Source of the DNA: an uncultured Planctomycetaceae bacterium
GTDB taxonomy: Bacteria; Planctomycetota; Planctomycetia; Pirellulales; Lacipirellulaceae
DNA length: 5,586 nucleotides
Direction: 5' to 3'
Assembly (NCBI GenBank): GCA_937860165.1
Contig: CALMBE010000021.1
Location: 1-5,586 of the forward strand
A model generated the notes under the pieces. It made no database searches, had not been told where the DNA came from, and saw only the letters and a list, made by a program, of their open reading frames with translations. Position numbers and translations under genes: made by a program. How positions within the stretch are numbered: the stretch's first letter is position 1; each line of letters begins with the position of its first letter. Of the stretch, positions 1 through 5,028 are shown piece after piece.

Positions 1-39
1 AGATCTACACTCTTTCCCTACACGACGCTCTTCCGATCT
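1..39 (+). other. Illumina sequencing adapter (not genomic)
   Basis: These bases match, as I remember it, the 3' part of the Illumina TruSeq universal (P5/read 1) adapter, including ACACTCTTTCCCTACACGAC and the terminal GCTCTTCCGATCT. The genomic insert therefore begins at base 40. This is untrimmed library adapter joined to the contig end and should be masked. Any reading frame crossing base 39/40 is artificial. Confidence 0.97.
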
Positions 40-209
40 ACCTCGAACGGCTCGCGGGCTGTCTCCAGCTCATAGATTTTCAGCGCGACACGTGGCGGCT
101 TGCCATCGAAAAAAACGAAATCCCCTCCCGCCCTAGTGCGGTTCCGACGACTCCTCATATAGCTTTTGCTCCCCAGGCAGCGCATCAAAGTCTGTCACTG
201 GAAGCGTAA
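40..209. other. Possible truncated coding fragment, strand unresolved
   Basis: The genomic sequence next to the adapter is open in two antiparallel frames, and I cannot decide between them. On the plus strand a frame runs from the edge (42) to a TAA at 207-209. It reads about 55 residues, including LERLAGCLQLIDFQRDTWRL, and would be the C-terminal tail of a gene lost to the left. On the minus strand a frame with ATGs at 185 and 158 runs off the edge and includes GGDFVFFDGKPPRVALKIYE, which would be the N-terminus of a gene divergent from mqnD. I recognise neither peptide. A third frame on the minus strand (ATG at 270, TAG at 135-133, 45 residues) is also possible. Codon third positions do not clearly favour one frame. 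At most one of these is likely to be real. Confidence 0.3.
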
Positions 210-260
210 GCGAGGTTCGCGGTAGCCGGAACCGTCTCGGACCGATCAGATTTTCACTTT

Positions 261-327
261 GGGGTGCCATGCCCGCGCTGGTACTCCAGTGTGGGCATGA
301 GAATCTTCGAGCAAACATGGCCACCCC
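261..327 (+). repeat. REP-like palindrome with an interrupted right arm
   Basis: A core stem pairs 268-281 (CATGCCCGCGCTGG) with 286-299 (CCAGTGTGGGCATG) around a TACT loop. All 14 positions pair if two G-U pairs (275/292 and 277/290) are allowed on the plus strand; on the minus strand these would be A-C mismatches. An outer arm, GGGGTGCCATG at 261-271, is complementary with one indel to CATGGCCACCCC at 316-327. The left arm is continuous, but the right arm is split by 20 bases (300-319) that end in a second copy of CATG. Palindromes of the form CATGCCCACGC/GCGTGGGCATG are, from memory, frequent dispersed intergenic elements in planctomycetes. The position upstream of mqnD fits such an element. 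It lacks a T-run, so it is unlikely to be a terminator. Confidence 0.75.
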
Positions 328-371
328 TCAGCTTGAATAATTGATCGGCCCCGGATTAGTTTTCCTGCCGG

Positions 372-401
372 TTGACTCCGCGCTTCTCGACGCCCTATCA
401 T
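372..401 (+). promoter_or_regulatory. Candidate sigma-70 promoter of mqnD
   Basis: A TTGACT (372-377, 5/6 to the -35 consensus) lies 18 bases before TATCAT (396-401, 5/6 to the -10 consensus). Transcription would begin near 408, giving a leader of about 36 nt that contains the Shine-Dalgarno at 431-437. This placement argues against translation starting at the in-frame TTG at 372, which is inside the -35 box. The prediction rests on motif match only. Confidence 0.42.
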
Positions 402-430
402 CAAAGGGAATTAGGAAGCAAACTTCTTTC

Positions 431-437
431 GGAGAAA
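431..437 (+). promoter_or_regulatory. Ribosome binding site that decides the mqnD start
   Basis: GGAGAAA stands 6 bases before the TTG at 444-446. No comparable site precedes the upstream in-frame TTG at 372. The first residues with family similarity (VGHSPDPDDAFMF) begin about a dozen codons after 444, as expected for MqnD. Together these place the start at TTG 444. Confidence 0.6.
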
Positions 438-443
438 CCCAGC

Positions 444-1313
444 TTGAACGCCACGACTACCTGGCAACTAATCCGAGTGGGACACAGTCCCGATCCCGAC
501 GACGCGTTCATGTTCCACGCCCTCACCAACGGCTGCGTGGATACGGGGTCCTACCAATTCACTCATGAATTAGTGGATATCGAAACTCTCAACCAACGTG
601 CGTTTCGTGGCGAACTGGAACTAACCGCGCTAAGCATTCACGCCTATGCCTATCTCCACGAAAAGTATTTGCTCTGCAATTGCGGTGCGAGTATGGGTGA
701 TGGCTACGGACCCCTGGTCGTAGGAAAAGAGTCGCTCTCCGTCACAGAGTTGGCTGGAAAAGTGATTGCAATTCCCGGCAAACTCACCAGCGCATATCTC
801 GCCCTCCGACTTTGTTTGGGTACCGATTTTGCACACATTGTCGTGCCTTTCGATGAAATTATCCCTGCCGTCTTACAGGGTGACTATCAAGGCCAACCAA
901 TCGACGTGGGGCTTATTATTCATGAAGGACAACTTACGTATTCGGAAAGCAAGTTGCGACTTATCGTGGATCTAGGCAAATGGTGGAAAGATTTGACGGA
1001 CCTCCCGCTTCCCTTAGGGGCCAATGGTATTCGCAAGGACCTTGGTCCCACCGCAATTGAAGAAGTGCAGCAACTGCTCCTCAAGAGTATCGAATATGGT
1101 CTCGAGCATCGCCAGGAAGCCCTCGACTACGCACTGCGCTATGGTCGGGATTTGGATCGCAGCCAAGCAGATAAATTCGTGGGAATGTACGTAAACGACT
1201 GGACTCTCGATTTTGGAGCACGGGGGAGAGAAGCCCTCAGACTGTTCCTGGCGATGGGCCATCAACAGGGCATTCTTCCGGAGTTGGTCGTGCCAGAGTT
1301 TGTCGGTGTGTGA
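444..1313 (+). CDS. mqnD: 1,4-dihydroxy-6-naphthoate synthase (MqnD), menaquinone biosynthesis by the futalosine pathway
   Basis: The 289-residue product belongs to the MqnA/MqnD family, which has a periplasmic-binding-protein-like fold with two lobes. MqnD is a cytosolic enzyme that converts cyclic dehypoxanthinyl futalosine to 1,4-dihydroxy-6-naphthoate, a late step of the alternative menaquinone route. Visible family features are HSPDPDDAFMF (residues 14-24), TALSIHAYAY (61-70), a glycine-rich GDGYGPLVV (85-93), IAIPGKLTSAYLA (108-120) and IIHEGQLTY (158-166). His160 of the IHE motif corresponds to the histidine considered catalytic in characterised MqnD. The DLGKWW...LPLPLG segment (177-192) is typical of MqnD, whereas MqnA usually has a GLPF..A.W version, so I choose MqnD. 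Length is normal for the family. The TTG at 444 is preferred because of its Shine-Dalgarno and because a promoter overlaps the longer alternative start at 372. No other mqn genes are nearby, so the gene appears to be scattered from the rest of the pathway. Confidence 0.92.
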   Translation: MNATTTWQLIRVGHSPDPDDAFMFHALTNGCVDTGSYQFTHELVDIETLNQRAFRGELELTALSIHAYAYLHEKYLLCNCGASMGDGYGPLVVGKESLSVTELAGKVIAIPGKLTSAYLALRLCLGTDFAHIVVPFDEIIPAVLQGDYQGQPIDVGLIIHEGQLTYSESKLRLIVDLGKWWKDLTDLPLPLGANGIRKDLGPTAIEEVQQLLLKSIEYGLEHRQEALDYALRYGRDLDRSQADKFVGMYVNDWTLDFGARGREALRLFLAMGHQQGILPELVVPEFVGV

Positions 1314-1414
1314 CAGTGGCGATTTAGGAGCGATTCAAAATTAACTTCGGCACTTGTCCTCTCGTGCGGACTGGGATTGAGTATTCACCGCGGAGTCGCA
1401 GAGGGCACGGAGTA

Positions 1415-1446
1415 GATAAGTGGCTAGTGGCTAGCGATAAGTGGCT
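1415..1446. repeat. Short direct repeat GATAAGTGGCT
   Basis: GATAAGTGGCT occurs at 1415-1425 and again at 1436-1446 (21-bp period), with an additional partial AGTGGCTAG between. This is a low-complexity tract just inside the left arm of the larger inverted repeat. No function is apparent. Confidence 0.55.
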
Positions 1447-1459
1447 GGGGAAGATTGCC

Positions 1460-1505
1460 GTCATTCCCGCATAACTCTTGTCATACCCGCGCAGGCGGGA
1501 ATCCA
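1460..1505. repeat. dRS3/REP-like element (ATTCCCGC ... GCGGGAAT)
   Basis: GCGGGAAT at 1495-1502 pairs with ATACCCGC at 1483-1490 (one mismatch) around a GCAG loop, and would also pair perfectly with ATTCCCGC at 1463-1470. The left half is thus present twice as a direct repeat, GTCATTCCCGC and GTCATACCCGC. The pattern TCATTCCCGCG...GCGGGAATCCAG resembles the widely dispersed dRS3-type inverted repeat first known from Neisseria and seen in many bacteria. There is no T-run, so a terminator role is doubtful, although the position downstream of mqnD would allow one. Confidence 0.65.
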
Positions 1506-1652
1506 GTTCTTCAGTTGGGACTGTAGGAATATACAATACCTTCCCACTTACTAATGACTTTTGCGCTACTCTTCTCTGCCTTCTCCGTGGCTCTGCGGTT
1601 TATTCTGAAATGGGGAAGTTATTTTTGAGTTATGCCTTACCGAACCTCTGCA

Positions 1653-2231
1653 TCAGCCAAAGTAATCCGGTTCATTTCCGGGCTTCCACTTGATATTGCA
1701 GCCCAGGCTAGGGTGCTGGCCGGGACTGGGGACTCTACCCGCCAATACGGCCTCGAGGGCCGCCCGAAGATCGGCACCTGTGACCGGTATGCCACTGTCG
1801 GGGCGACTCGAATCGAGTTGGCCGCGATAAACCAACGCTCGATTTCGATCAAAGAGGAAAAAATCAGGCGTACAAGCGGCACCATACGCCTTGGCCACTT
1901 CTTGCGTTTCATCGTAGAGATAGGGGAACTGGTAGCCTCGTTCGTCTGCTTCGGCAACCATTTGCTCCGGGGAATCTGCCGGATATTTGGCGACGTCGTT
2001 CGAGTTGATGGCTACCATGGCCACGCCACGGGGGAGATAGTCGCTTCCGAGACGGACGAGCTCATTAGCGACATGTTTGACATAGGGGCAATGGTTTGAA
2101 ATAAACATTACCAACAAGGCTTCCGTATCCGCGAAATCATCCCGCGATACCGTCTGAGCATCGACGTTTATCAAGGAAAAATCTGGAGCTAAGGTTCCCA
2201 AGGGAAGCATGGTGCTGGGGGTTCGAACCAT
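1653..2231 (-). CDS. Peroxiredoxin-like thioredoxin-fold protein (PRX_like1 type)
   Basis: The 192-residue protein has the AhpC/TSA-type opening LPLGTLAPDFSL (9-20), a redox motif NHCPYV (46-51), and the cis-proline loop TPD (121-123) followed by FFLFD. In the subfamily known as PRX_like1, the single conserved cysteine aligns with the first Cys of the thioredoxin CxxC, not with the peroxidatic Cys of true peroxiredoxins. That matches C48 here, with V51 at the second position. Two further cysteines are present: C120 just before the cis-Pro loop, and C178 in the C-terminal segment PSLGCNIKWKPG, a segment I recall as recurring in this family. No signal peptide or membrane segment is visible, so it is probably cytosolic. 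I chose the ATG at 2231 because MVRTPSTMLPLGT looks like the usual family N-terminus; neither it nor Met8 has a good Shine-Dalgarno. It is divergent from trxA, which could supply reducing power. Substrate is unknown. Confidence 0.88.
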   Translation of the reverse strand: MVRTPSTMLPLGTLAPDFSLINVDAQTVSRDDFADTEALLVMFISNHCPYVKHVANELVRLGSDYLPRGVAMVAINSNDVAKYPADSPEQMVAEADERGYQFPYLYDETQEVAKAYGAACTPDFFLFDRNRALVYRGQLDSSRPDSGIPVTGADLRAALEAVLAGRVPSPGQHPSLGCNIKWKPGNEPDYFG

Positions 2232-2314
2232 GGTAGGGGCATTTCAGGGGAGGATCTGAGGGGGGTTGTGGTTCCAATTTCACGGGTGGCTACTGTCACC
2301 TCGGGAGTTCCCCA

Positions 2315-2343
2315 AGTATCGTGCATCCTTGGGTTTTCGGCAA
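2315..2343 (-). promoter_or_regulatory. Weak candidate promoter for the peroxiredoxin-like gene
   Basis: Read on the minus strand, TTGCCG (2343-2338, 4/6) and GATACT (2320-2315, 4/6) are separated by 17 bases. Transcription would start near 2308 and leave a leader of about 75 nt. It is only a motif match of moderate quality; spacing is its best quality. It would lie about 40 bases left of the stronger trxA promoter in the same divergent region. Confidence 0.25.
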
Positions 2344-2360
2344 TGCAGGGCGTAGCTTTG

Positions 2361-2389
2361 TTGACAGGCACCCTTAGACGTTCAATAAT
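2361..2389 (+). promoter_or_regulatory. Strong sigma-70-type promoter of trxA
   Basis: A perfect TTGACA (2361-2366) is followed after exactly 17 bases by AATAAT (2384-2389, 5/6 to TATAAT). Transcription should begin near 2396, leaving a leader of about 140 nt before trxA. The match suggests steady, strong expression, as expected for a housekeeping thioredoxin. I found no recognised riboswitch or clear long hairpin in the leader; it holds an 8-bp palindrome TCCGCGGA at 2477-2484. Confidence 0.55.
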
Positions 2390-2535
2390 CCACCAATCCC
2401 CTATCTGACAAAGTAAGCAGATATTTGCCCAAGCGAGAATTTGCCAAGGTGTGTGCTCCAGGTGGCCGTGGAACTGTCCGCGGATTCTCTAGGTCGGTCC
2501 CGGACTCTTGGCTGAGATTTTAAGGAGAAAGTGAA

Positions 2536-2859
2536 ATGGCGCTGACGGAAATAAACGATTCAAATTTTGAAGCAGAGGTCCTGGAATCTGCCGAACCGGT
2601 ATTGGTCGATTTTTGGGCTCCCTGGTGCGGCCCTTGTCGGCAAATCGCTCCCTTGGTCGAACAGCTTGCTGGCGAAAATGCTGGGTCGGCCAAGGTGTTC
2701 AAACTGAATGTCGACGATGCACCCCGCGCTGCCCAGAACTATGGTGTCAACAGCATCCCCACACTGATGGTTTTCAAGAATGGCGAAGTGGTGGATCGCT
2801 TTGTGGGAGTTCAGCCCAAGACACGGCTGCAAGAAGCAATTGATTCGGCCAAGGCCTAG
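2536..2859 (+). CDS. trxA: Thioredoxin
   Basis: This 107-residue protein is a complete classical thioredoxin, the cytosolic dithiol protein that reduces disulfides in ribonucleotide reductase, peroxiredoxins and other partners and is itself recycled by thioredoxin reductase. The active site WCGPC is at residues 30-34 (Cys31 and Cys34), preceded by the standard VDFWAPW. The buried aspartate is Asp25, the cis-proline is Pro75 in SIPT, and the strand MVFKNGE (78-84) and closing glycine GV (91-92) are in the expected places. Length is that of E. coli TrxA (about 108). An AAGGAGAAA ribosome binding site at 2522-2530 stands 8 bases (from GGAG) before the ATG. The gene is transcribed alone: it has its own promoter upstream and an intrinsic terminator 26 bases after its stop codon. 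It is divergent from a peroxiredoxin-like gene, a possible client. Confidence 0.97.
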   Translation: MALTEINDSNFEAEVLESAEPVLVDFWAPWCGPCRQIAPLVEQLAGENAGSAKVFKLNVDDAPRAAQNYGVNSIPTLMVFKNGEVVDRFVGVQPKTRLQEAIDSAKA

Positions 2860-2885
2860 TCGAGGCGTGATCAACGAAATTTTTG

Positions 2886-2917
2886 GCCGCAGCTATCACC
2901 GATAGCTGCGGCTTTTT
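2886..2917 (+). terminator. Intrinsic (rho-independent) terminator of trxA
   Basis: A perfect 12-bp stem pairs GCCGCAGCTATC (2886-2897) with GATAGCTGCGGC (2901-2912) around an ACC loop, directly followed by five Ts (2913-2917). The GC-rich base and U-run are on the plus strand, 26 bases after the trxA stop. This should separate trxA from the coiled-coil gene downstream. Confidence 0.93.
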
Positions 2918-3056
2918 GATGTTCCCATTTCCTTTTCGATTTCCCAGTTGCCAGCTTTCTGCTGCTAGCAGTTCTTCTCTGCCATCGCTCGGAATGAGCC
3001 ATTTAGTCTGCAAAACTGAACTTCTGCTTCCAAAGTGCCGAATTGACGTGTTAGGC

Positions 3057-3081
3057 AGAGTTTAACGATTGCAAAAACTCT
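3057..3081 (+). other. Small hairpin upstream of the coiled-coil gene
   Basis: AGAGTTT (3057-3063) is complementary to AAACTCT (3075-3081) with an 11-base loop, 33 bases before the ATG at 3115. A TTGACG at 3043-3048 could be a -35 element, but no good -10 follows at the right spacing. The rest of 2918-3114 is pyrimidine-rich and includes a 10-bp palindrome CTGCTAGCAG (2962-2971). I cannot assign a promoter for the downstream gene with confidence. Confidence 0.25.
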
Positions 3082-3114
3082 ACCGGCCACTACCTCAACT
3101 TCGGCCTCGATTCC

Positions 3115-4806
3115 ATGTCGATTGAATCAGAACATTCCACGACTAATCCTGAAGAGGCACTCTCGCTGCGAGATAAGCGTGTCGACGCAGCGCATCCTAT
3201 TCAGAGAAGTGAAGTGCCACGACTTGCCCCTGTGCGTTTGGCTGCCAACGCAGGCTTCTCAGAGGAAGAAGGGGAAGACGATTTCGGAGTTGCTCAGTTA
3301 TTTGCCTCGGGAACCCCCGTGGAAGCGGTAGCACGACACGCTACCGAACTTGCCGAGCGACTTCAAACCAGACTAGCCGAACTCGACCATCGGGAATCGA
3401 CACTCAACGGCCAAGAGGCCGAGCTGGAAAGTAGAATTCGAAGTGCTCGGCTCTGGCTCGATGAGAGAGAACGAGAACTCGATTCGAGAGAAGAGGCCAT
3501 CGATCACCGCGAATCTGAATTGACTGAAAACTCGCTCCCCTCGGAAGAATGCGGTATTCATGGGCCGCATCTCCAAAAGTCCCTGCAATTGGAGCAGCGG
3601 GAGCAACAACTAGCGAGACAACAGGCTGAACTGGAACTGACTCAAAAAGAAGTCCACAACAAACTCAATGAGTTGGAATTGCAGTCCGCGCTTTGCCAAT
3701 CTCGCCAAGATGAACTTGATGTCGAAAGACAAGCCTGTGAGACGCGACAGCGCGAACTCGACAGTCGCGAAGCCGAAATCTATAAGCAGATGGACTCGCT
3801 TTCGACCAGTGAAGTCTCATTGCATCAAAAAGTTGGAAATCTAAACGCGGCCGATCTTGAACTGACCAAACGGCTCGACGAACTTCGCCAGTGGGAGTTG
3901 CAACTCAGCGAAAGAAGCAGTGAGCTGGAGTTTCACCGTGCAGAGCTCAATCGTATCCAGCAGGAAGTGGAGTTCAAACTCAACGATGCAACCGAACAAG
4001 ATCGACGGATTCGGTTTCGTGAACAAGAAATCAAGAACGCTCTCACTCGCTTTGAGCGGCTTGGTATCACGGAACAAAAGATGGTCGATCTGCAATTATT
4101 GGCCAACGAATTCGACCTCCGCGCGACAAACCTCGACGCAGCTGAATCTCTGCTGGCCGAACAGCAAGCTCATTTGGCTCAGCGGCGGCATGAGCTTGAA
4201 AACCAAGAACTGGCTCTTGAAAAAAACCTGTTACGTCAGCGCAAGGAAATCAGCCAGCAGATCGACGAGAATGACCAGAAGACTGCTCGGCGCGAACTTG
4301 AACTCGATCGTCGCGAAGCCGAACTCAATCAACGACTCGCAGCACTCGAACAATTGCAGGAAGAACTCCGTGCCGCACAGCGCGAGGTGCTAGAAATCCG
4401 CCTTGCCACCGAAGAAACGTGGTTGCAATTGCAAGGGGTATTGGCTCCAGCCACATTATCTCGCTCCATCTCGCAATTGAAGCTTCGATTGGCGGACCAC
4501 TTTCGGTTGATGGCCGAAGATGCGTCCAATCGTCGAAAAGAACTGGAACACGTTCGTGCAGAGCTGAGTGACGAATTTAAGCGACTGGAAGCCCACCGAA
4601 TTGATTTGGAGAATTGGCTAGCCCGTCGCGAGCACGAACTCGACGAGTGTGCAACGCGACTCATTGTTCGGGAAGAGGAGCTCAATGTTCAAGGCCAACA
4701 GTTCGAGTTGGCCGAAAAGCAGCGGCAATCGCAACTCATTGAGTACCAGCAAGAAATCCAGCGGCTGCTGGCAACCGAGCGCAGAACTTTCCAGGCAGCC
4801 GCGTGA
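3115..4806 (+). CDS. Long coiled-coil protein of unknown function
   Basis: The 563-residue product is mostly predicted coiled coil, very rich in Glu, Gln, Arg and Leu. Residues 1-57 are disordered-looking and end in an acidic patch (SEEEGEDD, 49-56). A compact segment FGVAQLFASGTPVEAVARHA (57-76) leads into the coil, and I vaguely recall it from planctomycete hypothetical proteins. Coil 1 spans about 77-138. It breaks at residues 139-152 (Pro142, Pro151), and coil 2 then runs without any proline to Gln440. A second break, GVLAPATLS (441-449), separates a final coil of about 450-560. Heptad-like units of the form RELDSREAE recur (for example around 119-126, 212-221 and 394-404). There is no signal peptide, membrane helix, ATPase motif or other enzymatic signature, so I infer a cytosolic scaffold, filament or spacer. 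The ATG at 3115 has no clear Shine-Dalgarno, but no in-frame start lies close upstream. It is convergent with the gene at 5029-5586. SMC-like function is unsupported because head domains are absent. Confidence 0.88.
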   Translation: MSIESEHSTTNPEEALSLRDKRVDAAHPIQRSEVPRLAPVRLAANAGFSEEEGEDDFGVAQLFASGTPVEAVARHATELAERLQTRLAELDHRESTLNGQEAELESRIRSARLWLDERERELDSREEAIDHRESELTENSLPSEECGIHGPHLQKSLQLEQREQQLARQQAELELTQKEVHNKLNELELQSALCQSRQDELDVERQACETRQRELDSREAEIYKQMDSLSTSEVSLHQKVGNLNAADLELTKRLDELRQWELQLSERSSELEFHRAELNRIQQEVEFKLNDATEQDRRIRFREQEIKNALTRFERLGITEQKMVDLQLLANEFDLRATNLDAAESLLAEQQAHLAQRRHELENQELALEKNLLRQRKEISQQIDENDQKTARRELELDRREAELNQRLAALEQLQEELRAAQREVLEIRLATEETWLQLQGVLAPATLSRSISQLKLRLADHFRLMAEDASNRRKELEHVRAELSDEFKRLEAHRIDLENWLARREHELDECATRLIVREEELNVQGQQFELAEKQRQSQLIEYQQEIQRLLATERRTFQAAA

Positions 4807-4857
4807 TTGCTACTTGATTCTCGCGCTATGGACTACAGAGCTTTGTCGAATAAATTT

Positions 4858-4994
4858 AGCCACGGACGAAACACGGATTGAACACTGATAATCAAGAAAA
4901 ATTTAGGGCTTTTAATTTCTGCGACTACTTAGCTTGCCACCACCAAAAGCATAACTCCCATTCATCCGTGCTTCATCCGTGAAATTCCGTGGCT
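4858..4994. repeat. Paired inverted repeat with 11-bp internal period, between convergent genes
   Basis: The left arm (4858-4890) contains successive 11-bp units CACGGACGAAA, CACGGATTGAA and CACTGATAATC. The right arm (4960-4994) contains ATTCATCCGTG, CTTCATCCGTG and AAATTCCGTGG, which is the same array inverted. Both arms end outward in AGCCACGG/CCGTGGCT. The arms are separated by 69 bases that carry no recognisable gene. The motif CACGGATGAACACGGATGAA is, from memory, a common dispersed repeat in planctomycete and other environmental genomes. The element fills the space between the 3' ends of the coiled-coil gene and the Gly-rich gene and might act in both directions on RNA ends. The rest of 4807-5028 shows nothing else. 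Confidence 0.75.
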
Positions 4995-5028
4995 TTCTTC
5001 CATCCTTGTTAAATCCAGCGCAGTGGGA

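Larger units (their letters stand above)
1387..1600. repeat. Paired inverted repeat with about 9-bp internal period, between convergent genes
   Basis: The left arm (1387-1412) reads as near-repeats of about 9 bp: CCGCGGAGT, CGCAGAGGG, CACGGAG. The right arm (1571-1600) is its imperfect reverse complement, whose reverse strand reads ACCGCAGAGCC then ACGGAGAAGG then CAGAGAAG. About 158 bases separate the arms. Sequences of the type ACCGCAGAGxCGCAGAGxACGCAGAG are, as I recall, widespread dispersed repeats in environmental bacterial genomes. The element lies between the 3' ends of mqnD and the minus-strand peroxiredoxin-like gene. I see no reading frame in the interior that looks like a protein. 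It could be a small non-autonomous mobile repeat or simply a pair of independent insertions. Confidence 0.65.

Noticed and set aside
372..1313. MqnA, or a generic ABC transporter substrate-binding protein
   Set aside because: The IHE histidine motif and the DLGKWW...LPLPLG segment fit MqnD better than MqnA, and there is no signal peptide or lipobox expected of a transporter binding protein.
1324..1536. A minus-strand open frame of 70 codons after mqnD
   Set aside because: It is made of the intergenic repeats themselves (GCAGAG-type and dRS3-like) and has no protein-like features.
1632..2099. A 155-codon plus-strand open frame
   Set aside because: It lies antisense to the peroxiredoxin-like gene, which has clear family motifs (LGTLAPDFSL, NHCPYV, TPDFF). 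The plus-strand peptide looks like nothing I know.
2189..2371. A 60-codon minus-strand frame in the trxA upstream region
   Set aside because: It overlaps the start of the peroxiredoxin-like gene and the candidate promoters, has a Pro/Thr-rich unrecognisable product, and lacks a ribosome binding site.
3920..4685. Open frames of 157 (3920-4393, plus) and 118 codons (4329-4685, minus) inside the coiled-coil gene
   Set aside because: They are by-products of the repetitive Glu/Arg/Leu codons of the 563-residue frame, giving Ser- and Arg-rich peptides without domain character.
4858..4994. Intrinsic terminator for the two convergent genes
   Set aside because: The arms are 69 bases apart and imperfect and there is no adjacent T-run. 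A role at RNA ends is possible but it is not a standard terminator.
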